A DNA stretch of 64,000 nt from Cochleicola gelatinilyticus (GTDB lineage Bacteria; Bacteroidota; Bacteroidia; Flavobacteriales; Flavobacteriaceae), in contig NZ_LRXL01000052.1 of assembly GCF_001637325.1 (NCBI RefSeq), positions 124,001-188,000 of the forward strand. Direction: 5' to 3'. Below are positions 6,337 to 15,146 of the stretch, one piece after another; positions within the stretch are counted from its first letter, which is position 1; each line of letters begins with the position of its first letter. The notes beneath the pieces were generated by a model. It ran no database searches. It had not been told where the DNA came from and was given only the letters and a program-made list of their open reading frames with translations. The position numbers and the translations under genes are program-made.

Positions 6337-8241
6337 TTATAAAGGTATCGTGATGTTCACTTCAACTCCTTTACCAAGTGTTGGGTTAAAATTAAATGTT
6401 CCGTTGCAATTCTCAATACGGGAAGCCGTATTAGCTAATCCTGTGCCTTTTTTTGGATGTATGGAACCACCCACACCATTATCTTTATAGGTTACGTGAA
6501 TGTTATTTTGTTGTTGTTGAAATTTTATAAAAACCAATGAAGCATTGCTGTGTTTTGCCATATTTACCAAAAGTTCCTGCAATGCTCTGTAGATAGTAAC
6601 ACACTTGTAATCCTTTAGCATTTCCCATGCAATACTCTCGTGTCCCTGCAGGATAATATTGGTAGTAGTATTCTGATAGGGCGTAAGTAAAAATTCAATT
6701 TCATTAATAAATTCTTTTCCACCCGAAATAGCCGCATACGAATGTGAAAGATCTCTGGTTTTTTGATATAATTGTTCCAAATTGTCGAGAATTGAAGGGG
6801 GCTTATATGTATTCTGTATTGCAGTCATTAATCCAAAAATATCATTTCCAAGTCCGTCGTGTAATTGTTTGCTGATGTGTCTTTCTGTGGCGTAAACCTT
6901 TTCCAGTTCTTTTCGTTTGTGTCGTTGTTTTAATAAAAAGTAAAGGGCAAGTCCACCAAGGAAAAGAAAAATACTTAAACTGATAAAAACTATTTTTTGA
7001 TTTTTTTGTTCTGCAGCTTCAGCCCGTTTCTGAATTGCTTCCGATTCTAAATGTAAAAGTTTTACTTTTTCAAGTTCATCTTCATATTTCATTTGTGCAA
7101 ACTGTGTTTTTACTTTTAATTCATTTGTATGCAAACTATCGGTTAAAATTACATACCTGTCTCTAAGAGAAACATTGTTTTTGTCTAGTTTCATAAGAAC
7201 TGCCAATGCCTCCTTTTCTGCACTGGGAAGGTTCATTTTTCTTCCAAGCTGTATGGCAGAATCTGCAAATTTTTTTGCTAGGGTTGGGTTTTTAGTGCTG
7301 TAATACGAAGCGATATCCGTATAACTGGTAAGTATTCCTAAGGTGTGGTGTGTATTTTTTCTAATCTGTTTTGCAAGATTTAGTTTTTGCAAAATTTGCT
7401 CATGGGTACTGATTTTCATTTTCCATTGTAGGAGTGCAAAATTATGAAGCGTCCGGGCGTACGAGATGGAATCTTTTTTTAAAACGGGATCTGCAAGAAT
7501 GGTTTCATAAATTGGTTTTGCTTCTTCATATCGTTCAAAAAAGTATAGATCGTAGGCAAGATTATTTCGAAATATGAGTCGGTCCCTCTTATTCTCGGTG
7601 GTTTGTATAGCTTTCTGGTAATTTTTTACGGCATTTTCTTCGTTATTCAAATTTCTGTGCACAATACCCAATTCATTATACGTACTTGCTCTATAGTTTT
7701 TATTTTGAAGATATTTCAGCGATTCTATTAATGTTTCTTTTGCTCCAAAAAAGTCGTTTTTAATTCTTTGAATGGCACCCATTCTAAACGCGCAATTACC
7801 CGCTTTTTCAGGCTGTGAAGATTCAATGAATACGATTTTAGCACGGTGGTAATAAAAATACGCACTGTCTATAATTGGATTGGTGTTTTCAAAGTAATAT
7901 GCTTTCAGATACCAGTATTTAGCAAGATTGATCTTATTTTCATTTTTTTCTGAAAGCCTTTTTAATTTTTTTCCGAAGTAATTTAAACTATCTATTTGTC
8001 CCAGTCTATAATGTAAGTTGCATTTAGCATATAAAATATACGATTGTAACGTATCGTGTTCTTCCATGGTTTTGAGTGCTTCATTCAAATAATGCATTCG
8101 TGCTGTGTCTGAATTCGAGCTGTTCTTCCCTTTTTCATATAAAGCGATTGGAGTTGTTGCAATTTCTTCCGAAGTAAAAATTCCTTGAGAAAAAATCGGA
8201 CTACATACCCAAAAAAGAAGTGCGAATAGAGATTGGTTCAT
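6337..8241 (-). CDS. TPR-containing sensor histidine kinase (HisKA_3 type)
   Basis: A 634-residue membrane sensor kinase. It has a signal peptide (about 1-18), a periplasmic array of TPR-like repeats (about 30-360), a coiled coil (about 375-410), one transmembrane helix (about 413-435), then the dimerisation segment with His461 in KQLHDGLGND and a GHKL ATPase domain ending in DNGVGG and GTGLANTASRIE. The HDGLG motif marks the NarL/LuxR-partner kinase class, which fits the response regulator 10 bases downstream. The periplasmic TPRs probably sense a protein or peptide; the ligand is unknown. Confidence 0.92.
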   Translation of the reverse strand: MNQSLFALLFWVCSPIFSQGIFTSEEIATTPIALYEKGKNSSNSDTARMHYLNEALKTMEEHDTLQSYILYAKCNLHYRLGQIDSLNYFGKKLKRLSEKNENKINLAKYWYLKAYYFENTNPIIDSAYFYYHRAKIVFIESSQPEKAGNCAFRMGAIQRIKNDFFGAKETLIESLKYLQNKNYRASTYNELGIVHRNLNNEENAVKNYQKAIQTTENKRDRLIFRNNLAYDLYFFERYEEAKPIYETILADPVLKKDSISYARTLHNFALLQWKMKISTHEQILQKLNLAKQIRKNTHHTLGILTSYTDIASYYSTKNPTLAKKFADSAIQLGRKMNLPSAEKEALAVLMKLDKNNVSLRDRYVILTDSLHTNELKVKTQFAQMKYEDELEKVKLLHLESEAIQKRAEAAEQKNQKIVFISLSIFLFLGGLALYFLLKQRHKRKELEKVYATERHISKQLHDGLGNDIFGLMTAIQNTYKPPSILDNLEQLYQKTRDLSHSYAAISGGKEFINEIEFLLTPYQNTTTNIILQGHESIAWEMLKDYKCVTIYRALQELLVNMAKHSNASLVFIKFQQQQNNIHVTYKDNGVGGSIHPKKGTGLANTASRIENCNGTFNFNPTLGKGVEVNITIPL

Positions 8242-8344
8242 CTAAGATGTTTATTAACAGAGGTTCGTAAAATGTGGGGAGACCAAGTATTTCTTGACCT
8301 ACTAAGATAGTATAATTTAAGGGGAGTATTTTTTTGAAGAAAAA

Positions 8345-8379
8345 ATGAAAGTGATCGTCTTAGTGACCATCACTTTCAT
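8345..8379 (-). terminator. Terminator of the small lipoprotein gene
   Basis: Perfect 11-bp inverted repeat (ATGAAAGTGAT at 8345-8355, its complement at 8369-8379) with a 13-base loop. Read on the minus strand it is followed by TTTTTCTTC. It lies about 50 bases after the stop of the gene at 8428-8574, and so separates that gene from the kinase operon. Confidence 0.7.
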
Positions 8380-8427
8380 AAGTCATTCTGTTTTCACTGA
8401 AACAGATATTGAATACGTATGTTTCAA

Positions 8428-8574
8428 TCAATCTTCGGGGGGAGGTGTGGTGCCCGACCCTTCATTATCTACGGGTTCCAATTGCACAAACCCCGTTGTT
8501 TCCTCTATGGCTTCAGGAACGCATGATGCTAAAAAAAGTACCATGAGAAGTCCTGCCAATACATAATTTTTCAT
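8428..8574 (-). CDS. 48-residue predicted lipoprotein
   Basis: Short gene read on the minus strand: ATG at 8574-8572, stop TGA at 8430-8428. The product starts MKNYVLAGLLMVLFLASC, a clean lipoprotein signal with Cys18, and ends in an acidic and proline-rich tail (GSGTTPPPED). The mature peptide would be about 31 residues on the cell envelope. Very small lipoproteins with such tails recur next to LuxR-type two-component systems in Flavobacteriia as far as I recall. It has its own terminator downstream and a hairpin upstream. The opposite-strand reading frame over the same bases is the shadow. Function unknown. Confidence 0.7.
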   Translation of the reverse strand: MKNYVLAGLLMVLFLASCVPEAIEETTGFVQLEPVDNEGSGTTPPPED

Positions 8575-8610
8575 AGATATGTATTTAGAATTAAGTAATC
8601 GCCAGTGAGC

Positions 8611-8638
8611 GGGTTTTCCCTGACGTTCTGGAAAACCC
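8611..8638. repeat. Inverted repeat upstream of the small lipoprotein
   Basis: GGGTTTTCC (8611-8619) and its exact complement GGAAAACCC (8630-8638), 10-base spacer, 37 bases upstream of the lipoprotein ATG. There is no T-run on either side, so a terminator is unlikely; an operator or a 5'-leader hairpin is possible. The rest of the 8575-8881 gap is AT-rich with nothing else recognisable. Confidence 0.5.
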
Positions 8639-8881
8639 TATATTTATGCATAGAATGTTTGGGAGGCACTGTTGCAGTTCTTAATGTACTTTTACTGCCT
8701 CTTCCCATAAAGGCAATGTGAATTAAAAACAGACAACAGTTAGAAAAGAATAGGGTAGCTTTACCTATTTATTTCGATAGTTTAAAGATAGTTTAGGAAC
8801 TAGGAAACGATAATAAAACTTCCAAAGGTTCCGGGAGAATTCCAAAACTTCCAAATGCAATGAATTAAAAAGAGCTCATTT

Positions 8882-9760
8882 TTGAAAAGTAAAGACGCAT
8901 TAGAAAATTATATACAGGAGCTGTTAGCCAGAGTAGATTCAGGCAATACAGATATTATTGAAAAATTTCTACAACACAATGCTACGAGAACCAACCTTAG
9001 AAAAGCGACGCTGTTGAAATTCAGTAAAGAAAAAGAGAACGGTGGAATTTCTGAAACTGACGAGAAAATTATCCAGTATTTTGTAAACATACAGCGACCC
9101 GTTAAAGTGCAAGATCTAGAGGAAATGGAGGTGGGGGCATTTAAATCGTTAGAAAACTTTTTAAAAAGTAGAACGATACGCTCCAGACCCTATAAGTTAG
9201 ATCTGTTGGCGTGGTTGCTGGATTTTGAGCCCAGACCTTTTGGGATATTTCAGAAACAATTAAAAAACGATGCTCTTTCTACAATTCCTGCCGGAATTAA
9301 AGAAGCAGTACCCCAAAAGCTAGCAAAGTATAATGAAGATAAACGAACGAACGAATTTCTTCAAATAATTCAGCAGCTACTGGATTTTTCAGACCGAATG
9401 AAAGAGGAAGATCTAAATACGTTTTTTGGATCTTTAATTAATAAGCATTTCAGTAAAGTAATAACCCATTGGGCTGATTATAATCTTCGCCCCATTCTAG
9501 AAGAGGTACTTGTTAAAGAACTTGATAAATACTGGGATAAACTTAAAAAGATAGAGGGACAGAAGAACAAGTTGGGCAATCTTTTGTTGTATGTATCCCC
9601 TTTGCCTAACAGCGATACGTTAAAAGAAATAGTTTTTAAAGAATTCTGCTACGAACTAGAAGATATGGGAATGGACACCATAGATTTTTCACTCGCAGAG
9701 GACGATGACGACTACGACGGTGATGAAGACGATATGGATATGGAAGATGATTTCGATTAA
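8882..9760 (+). CDS. Hypothetical helical protein with acidic tail
   Basis: A 292-residue protein that I do not recognise. It has no signal peptide and no membrane segment, so it is probably cytosolic. It is mostly alpha-helical and ends in an extreme acidic tail (about residues 272-292, mainly Asp and Glu). The frame is open only from a TGA at 8861 and holds no ATG before residue 83, so TTG at 8882 is the most likely start. It stands alone between the lipoprotein gene and the CHASE2-like gene, convergent with the latter. Confidence 0.7.
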   Translation: MKSKDALENYIQELLARVDSGNTDIIEKFLQHNATRTNLRKATLLKFSKEKENGGISETDEKIIQYFVNIQRPVKVQDLEEMEVGAFKSLENFLKSRTIRSRPYKLDLLAWLLDFEPRPFGIFQKQLKNDALSTIPAGIKEAVPQKLAKYNEDKRTNEFLQIIQQLLDFSDRMKEEDLNTFFGSLINKHFSKVITHWADYNLRPILEEVLVKELDKYWDKLKKIEGQKNKLGNLLLYVSPLPNSDTLKEIVFKEFCYELEDMGMDTIDFSLAEDDDDYDGDEDDMDMEDDFD

Positions 9761-9786
9761 TGAAAGGAAGAGATACTAGAATGTAA

Positions 9787-10968
9787 TTAATTAAAATTCA
9801 TTTTTCTTTTAACTCGTTTCCAATGATACTTCCAGTTAAAAAACAGATTCTCCATATAAAAGAAACCTCCTAGATAAGTTAAGTTCAAGTTATTCCCGAA
9901 CACGAAATAAACAAATACAGAAAGAAGTGCAAAAAACGGAATATACCAGATTCCGCCGCGTAATATTCCTATAACGGGCTTGTCGAAAATGGTAGGATAT
10001 AATCGGCCTTGCGGTAGCGAGATCAGGTATGAGAAAAATAAACAGCACAACGTAAGAAAAGTAATAAAATACCAGGTTATAACAGTATCTCCTTTTATAA
10101 GTGCCAGATAGGCATTGGCAGTAATTACTGGCATTGAAATAGCATCTCCATAGATCGTTTTCTTGAGGTTCGCTTCTATATTATCAATGATAATGATTTT
10201 GTTTTTGGTGGCAGCTTTAAATGAGGTGACGTCTAAGCTACATATTTCCCCCAATGATAGTGTTTGAATGTGGTCACGATCTATAAATTTTTCAAGTTGA
10301 AAATCGTTAAAAACCTTTTTTGCCCCAAGAGAACTATAAAACATACCGTGCTTAAATCGGGTCTCGTGAATAGCGGTATACATATCAAGAGGAAAAGACC
10401 GAAGGGTGTCCTGCTTATACAAATCGTACAGGCGATATTTTGTCATGGTGCCACCGGGCATGTACACCGAAGCATCAGCCATAGGTAAGTCTCTGTAAGG
10501 AGCGTGAAGCATCTCTTTTCCTAATCCCGAAGAAATTGAAAACCTAGGCAAGGAGCTCATTTCGTGCACTAATTCTCTATCATATTTCGGCGAAGCATAA
10601 TCGAAAAGAATATTACACATTACATAATTGTAGTCTTTCGTTTTGTTTAAAAGATCCATGAAACGTAATAACAAGCCACGATGCACCACAGCAACTCCAT
10701 TTGTTATATCTTCTGAAAGATCTCCGCGAGCATTATCCACGACCATGTAATCTTTACTGGTGTCGATGATAAGAAACCGGGCTCCGTCCAACGCAGGTTT
10801 TTCTGAAGCAAACCAAGCTTTAACTTTTGGTCCAAGATGAAATACTGTACTATTATCACCGGGAAGTATGTGGTTCTTCTGAAGCAGAAAAAAAACCAAC
10901 AAACCAACAATGGTATTTAATACACATAGCAGTACGACTTTCTGGTTTAAAAATCTAAAACGATTCAA
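9787..10968 (-). CDS. CHASE2-like membrane protein
   Basis: A 393-residue membrane protein. One N-terminal transmembrane helix (about 10-30), an extracytoplasmic domain (about 35-290), then three C-terminal hydrophobic helices (about 295-380). The middle part has the feel of a CHASE2 sensor domain: FLIIDTSKDY near the start, a segment like a released-gene-product site, and KIIIIDNIE...ISMPVITANAYLALIKG, which matches the typical CHASE2 ending with a conserved Pro and an Ala-Asn pair. No kinase or cyclase output domain follows. The start overlaps the end of the upstream exported gene by 14 bases, so the two are coupled. The family call is an inference. Confidence 0.55.
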   Translation of the reverse strand: MNRFRFLNQKVVLLCVLNTIVGLLVFFLLQKNHILPGDNSTVFHLGPKVKAWFASEKPALDGARFLIIDTSKDYMVVDNARGDLSEDITNGVAVVHRGLLLRFMDLLNKTKDYNYVMCNILFDYASPKYDRELVHEMSSLPRFSISSGLGKEMLHAPYRDLPMADASVYMPGGTMTKYRLYDLYKQDTLRSFPLDMYTAIHETRFKHGMFYSSLGAKKVFNDFQLEKFIDRDHIQTLSLGEICSLDVTSFKAATKNKIIIIDNIEANLKKTIYGDAISMPVITANAYLALIKGDTVITWYFITFLTLCCLFFSYLISLPQGRLYPTIFDKPVIGILRGGIWYIPFFALLSVFVYFVFGNNLNLTYLGGFFYMENLFFNWKYHWKRVKRKMNFN

Positions 10969-11731
10969 AGGCCTCTAATTGAATTTTATGGTCGTATGTG
11001 TTTTCTAAAAAAGTGTTAAGTGCATCCCGCGTTTCTTCTTCAGACAGTCCTTTTTGTAGGTACAAGGATGTTAATAATTTAAGTTCTTCTCGAATTGTTT
11101 CTTTCTGTTTAAGGTAATAAACAGCTTCATTAAAATAGGTCGTGTGGTTTTTAATGGTATCGTAAAGTCCAAGTTTTGCAATAGAACTGTGAGCTGGGAT
11201 ATAGGAAGTAAGATCGACCATTCCTTTTTTATCGGGATGTATTCTTATTTGGCTTCCTTTATTCGCCGCTTCTATTTCAAGGGTATAATGTAAATGAGGA
11301 GGAAGGTCAGGGTGTAAGCGAATCATTACTTTTTCAAGAGGTTGCTCTTTATTATAAATTATGAATGTGCCGTAATCTTCACCACGCATAGAGCCGGATT
11401 TCTTTTCTTCCGTAAAAAAATCACTAACCAAACGTACCAACCAATTCTTATTGTCAGTCCCTTTTATTTTTTCAGTGTTTTCTGAAGAAGTGTCTGGCTT
11501 TATAAAAAATTCATTCGTGCTTGGAGACCAAAGTGCCACTTCACTGGAAGGATCGGTAAAATAAAGTGTAGTAGTATGTTTTAACGTTGTTCCTCTCGTT
11601 AGCGGTTGCTTATTTATTCCGTAGGTAATATTATGACCGTGTGTAGCAATAACAGTAATTGTTTCTGAAGAATTTTGTGCTATGCTTTGAAATACAGCGA
11701 GATAAAACAAAAAAAATCGCAATGCTACCAT
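10955..11731 (-). CDS. Exported protein with FecR-like N-terminal half
   Basis: A 258-residue protein with a signal peptide (about 1-18, SIAQ). The first half of the mature protein (about 22-75) reads like a FecR-type beta domain (ATHGHNITYGINKQPLTRGT...STNEFFIKP). The second half is helical with a Glu/Lys-rich C-terminus. It is the first gene of a two-gene minus-strand operon with the CHASE2-like gene (14-base overlap) and is divergent from the CHAT protein gene, 57 bases away. Cyanobacterial CHAT genes are often found near CHASE2 and FecR-type genes, which is why I read these three as one system. Function unproven. Confidence 0.55.
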   Translation of the reverse strand: MVALRFFLFYLAVFQSIAQNSSETITVIATHGHNITYGINKQPLTRGTTLKHTTTLYFTDPSSEVALWSPSTNEFFIKPDTSSENTEKIKGTDNKNWLVRLVSDFFTEEKKSGSMRGEDYGTFIIYNKEQPLEKVMIRLHPDLPPHLHYTLEIEAANKGSQIRIHPDKKGMVDLTSYIPAHSSIAKLGLYDTIKNHTTYFNEAVYYLKQKETIREELKLLTSLYLQKGLSEEETRDALNTFLENTYDHKIQLEAFESF

Positions 11732-11788
11732 AATTAATAATTACATTTAAAAGATAAAATCAATTGCATCCCGTATAAAATCACTGCT

Positions 11789-14700
11789 ATGAGAAATAGA
11801 TTACTACTGTTCACGATTTTTCTGTTTGTACAGGGGATCTACGCACAAGATACAGATATTGAGCGTATTAAAAAAGAAGTAGTTGAGGCTAAAACAGCAT
11901 TTCAACAAAGGCGATTAGCAGATAGTGAACGTATCTGTGAGACCTTACGTTTACAACTAGTTGCTTCCGAAGAAAAAAAGTCAGCAGCGCATTATGCTCT
12001 TTACAGTGAACTACTTCGGCTTCATTTTAACGTATTAAAAGCTAAAAACGAGTATTCAAAAACCCTTCAACTTGCAGATCTTTCCACCAAAGAAGTGCTT
12101 CAGTCTTTTAAAGAAAGTGGCAATAATACTCTTCAGAATCACATACAACATATAATTGAAGCCACCCAACGTTTTTCCACCGACACCGCCCAACTTTTAA
12201 AGGCAATTCAGACCTACTCAATTTTAGAATATACGATTCCAAAGGAGGAAGTAAATGCCCGTTTGCAACTCACCGAATATGTTGAGGTTTTACGCTCTAG
12301 AATGGAAGAGGTTATGAAAGCTGACGCCCTGAAAAAGATGGCAGAATATGGGAATCTTCAAGAAGAAATGTTAAAAAAGATCACAGAAAAAATGAATACC
12401 GATGGTGTGGAAATTGACATTGATAGGAAACAAATGCATGCGAATACCAATTCGGTTAATGCTTCAATAGAAAATATGACCAAGAACCTTTCTAGTGAAA
12501 TGGAAGCAGCACTTACCCAACAACTCATGGGACAAATACTTCCGGAAGATGGCGTTAAACTTGAGAATATTCAGGAAATCATGACATCGGTAGCCCAGAT
12601 GTCTGGTTTAGAAGGCGACGAAATGGATAAGGTGATGTCTCAAATTCAAACCCTAGAAAAACCCCTTGAGGTTGCCGGTCGGTTAGATACGGTAATGCAA
12701 AACCAAATGTTACGTAGATCGCAAGAAGGGATGGAAAGTTTAAAAACATCGCATGAAAATGATCCTATTGCTTTGGGAATGGAGACTTTGTTTCAGGTTC
12801 AAACCTTGGCGATAAATTTAGAAACCGACAGCTTACTCGGACTGTACCCCAAAATAAAGAAAGATATAGCTAGGGCCGATGCAGCGTTACAAATGGATGC
12901 TTCAGATATGAATTTAGAATCCCAATTGGATTTTATGATCTGGGCAGCTTTATTTACAAAAGAGCACTATACCGAAGCATTGCCTTTCGCTGAAAAAATT
13001 AGGAGTGAGAAAGGAAATGAATTTTCAACCTTTCCGGCACTCATTGCTACTCATTTGGCTTTACATACATATCGTTCTGTTGAAGAAGAATACAATCAGG
13101 CAGTGCAAAATACCTCTAAAGATATCTTCAAGAAAGAGAATGTACCTATGTACCTTCTTTCAAAATTATATTATATGGAAGCACTTATGGGTCAAAAAAA
13201 ATATAAAGAAGCATTGGCGTTAGAAATGGAAACTAAAAAAGAAGTAGAACAACTTTCTTCAAGAAATAAAAGCGATCAACACTTTCTGCATTCAATTCTA
13301 AATAAAATGAATATATATTCAGGATTGGCAAGTTTTGAGTTAGGTGATATGACTGCTGCAGATCACAAAATGGAATCTTTTTTGAAGAATATGAATACGA
13401 TTCCGTGGATACAAAATATGGGAAATCTGGCACAAAACTTTGTGCTTCCCACTCAAAAGAATAACGACCTATCTCAATTGTATGTTCCCTATACCGATGT
13501 AGCCATGTATTATTTATCTGTTAGAAATCGAAATGAGGATGCCATGGTAGCTATGGGGTATAACAGTATTTTATTTTATAAGGAGTTAACGGTTAATCTG
13601 GAGCGAAAAGCAGCCTTTACAGGGTCGAATGTAAAAGATACAAACGGGGATGCTCTGTATATGAAATGGATTGAAGCAAGGGAAAAAGCTTCAGATATTA
13701 ATTATAAAAACAGAGATTCCATTCAAGATTATGCAACCCTTTTTCAAAAGCAACTTATGTCTGAAACTACTAAAAATGTAGCTCAGCAGGTGGAAGTTAC
13801 TAAATTCACGTGGAAAGACATTCAAGAGCAGTTACAACCTTCAGAAGCAGCTATTGAATTTGTGAGTTACAAATCAAACTATCTCAACGAGGAGAAAAGT
13901 GAAAGAATGTACGGTGCATTTGTGCTTACCCCTTCCATGACCTATCCTGTTTTTATTGAATTATGTAAAGAAGCCACTCTTAAAGCTATTTTTAATCCAA
14001 AGGATATGGCGAATTCCACGAGCGAAAAAGCAACTATTAATACAACTTATAACAAAAATTCTTTTCAGGCGTATGCGCTTATTTGGAATAAAATCGAACC
14101 TTATTTAACAGGTACGACAACGGTTTTTTATGCTCCGTCGGGAATGCTTCATACCGTTGCATTTGCTGCGTTAAGGAGAAATAACGAAGGTGCGTTTTTA
14201 AATGAAAAATATACGTTGCATCAGGTAAGTACCACGCAGAACATACCTCAGGTTAAAAAGCATTTTAGCTATTCAAGTGCAGCTGTTTTTGGAGCTATTA
14301 ATTATAATGAAAATGAAAATTTGGAAGCACTACTTTCAGAAGTACCTGACCAAGATAAGAATCGAGGAGGGGCTTTTTGGAAATCACTCGATGGAACCAA
14401 AAATGAAGTAGCTACGCTGGAGGCATTATTAACAAGACACGGAATACGTACACAAACGTTTATTGAAAATAATGCATTGGAAGAGAATTTTTACCACGCT
14501 ATTAAAAACCAGCCAGACATAGTGCATGTTGCAACCCATGCTTTTTACGAACGCCCGAAAGGGATTATGAGTTTTCAACCTGTAGATTATAGTTTTAAGG
14601 GACGGGCGAAATATTTTGAAGAGCAGGATCCCATGAATACTGCAGGATTGGTATTTACAGGTGCAAATTACTTTTGGAAAACGGGGAAAAGAATAACGTC

Positions 14701-15046
14701 TCAAACGGAGGACGGAATTGTAACCGCAAACGAACTTGCCTCATTAGATTTAAGTAAAACAAACTTAGTAATACTGTCTGCTTGTGAAACAGCATTAGGA
14801 AACTCACAGGGTAATGAAGGCATCTACGGAATACAACGTGGCTTAAAATTAGCAGGCGCTAAAAATTTAATTGTTTCCCTTTGGAAGGTGGATGATCTTA
14901 AAACGGCAGAATTTATGAAAACCTTCTATTCCAATTTAATTGAACAAAAAGGAACTTTGGCTGAAGCCTTTATTACTAGCCGAAATCAAATGCAAAAGCT
15001 ACATCCGGATCCTTATTATTGGGCTGCTTTTATTTTAATACAATAA
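11789..15046 (+). CDS. Exported CHAT-domain protein with TPR-like repeats
   Basis: A 1085-residue protein with signal peptide (about 1-20, ending IYAQ), a long helical region of TPR-like and coiled-coil character (about 25-640), and a C-terminal CHAT domain (about 730-1085). CHAT domains are caspase-family cysteine peptidases. The catalytic pair is visible: His917 in VHVATHAFY and Cys999 in LVILSACETALG, followed by GIQRGLKLAGAKNLIVSLWKV. Both are intact, so activity is likely. The export signal is notable because most described CHAT proteases are cytosolic. Divergent from the FecR-like/CHASE2-like operon; a two-way terminator follows. Confidence 0.88.
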   Translation: MRNRLLLFTIFLFVQGIYAQDTDIERIKKEVVEAKTAFQQRRLADSERICETLRLQLVASEEKKSAAHYALYSELLRLHFNVLKAKNEYSKTLQLADLSTKEVLQSFKESGNNTLQNHIQHIIEATQRFSTDTAQLLKAIQTYSILEYTIPKEEVNARLQLTEYVEVLRSRMEEVMKADALKKMAEYGNLQEEMLKKITEKMNTDGVEIDIDRKQMHANTNSVNASIENMTKNLSSEMEAALTQQLMGQILPEDGVKLENIQEIMTSVAQMSGLEGDEMDKVMSQIQTLEKPLEVAGRLDTVMQNQMLRRSQEGMESLKTSHENDPIALGMETLFQVQTLAINLETDSLLGLYPKIKKDIARADAALQMDASDMNLESQLDFMIWAALFTKEHYTEALPFAEKIRSEKGNEFSTFPALIATHLALHTYRSVEEEYNQAVQNTSKDIFKKENVPMYLLSKLYYMEALMGQKKYKEALALEMETKKEVEQLSSRNKSDQHFLHSILNKMNIYSGLASFELGDMTAADHKMESFLKNMNTIPWIQNMGNLAQNFVLPTQKNNDLSQLYVPYTDVAMYYLSVRNRNEDAMVAMGYNSILFYKELTVNLERKAAFTGSNVKDTNGDALYMKWIEAREKASDINYKNRDSIQDYATLFQKQLMSETTKNVAQQVEVTKFTWKDIQEQLQPSEAAIEFVSYKSNYLNEEKSERMYGAFVLTPSMTYPVFIELCKEATLKAIFNPKDMANSTSEKATINTTYNKNSFQAYALIWNKIEPYLTGTTTVFYAPSGMLHTVAFAALRRNNEGAFLNEKYTLHQVSTTQNIPQVKKHFSYSSAAVFGAINYNENENLEALLSEVPDQDKNRGGAFWKSLDGTKNEVATLEALLTRHGIRTQTFIENNALEENFYHAIKNQPDIVHVATHAFYERPKGIMSFQPVDYSFKGRAKYFEEQDPMNTAGLVFTGANYFWKTGKRITSQTEDGIVTANELASLDLSKTNLVILSACETALGNSQGNEGIYGIQRGLKLAGAKNLIVSLWKVDDLKTAEFMKTFYSNLIEQKGTLAEAFITSRNQMQKLHPDPYYWAAFILIQ

Positions 15047-15092
15047 AAAAGTAGTTAGAGTAAGATTCCACTTTTATAAGTTCAATAGAAAA

Positions 15093-15120
15093 AAACGCCC
15101 GATAGGTATACCGGGCGTTT
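15093..15120. terminator. Two-way terminator between CHAT and barrel genes
   Basis: Perfect 9-bp stem AAACGCCCG (15093-15101) / CGGGCGTTT (15112-15120) with a 10-base loop. The T-run is strongest on the minus-strand side (seven T), so it best serves the minus-strand operon that ends at 15147, while the stem also follows the CHAT gene by 46 bases. Confidence 0.8.
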
Positions 15121-15146
15121 ATAGATTAATTTATTCGTTAGTTGGT

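Noticed and set aside
8345-8566. 73-codon plus-strand frame before the hypothetical gene at 8882
   Set aside because: It lies over the terminator and the whole of the minus-strand lipoprotein gene, which has a proper lipobox and stop. The plus-strand product has no recognisable feature.
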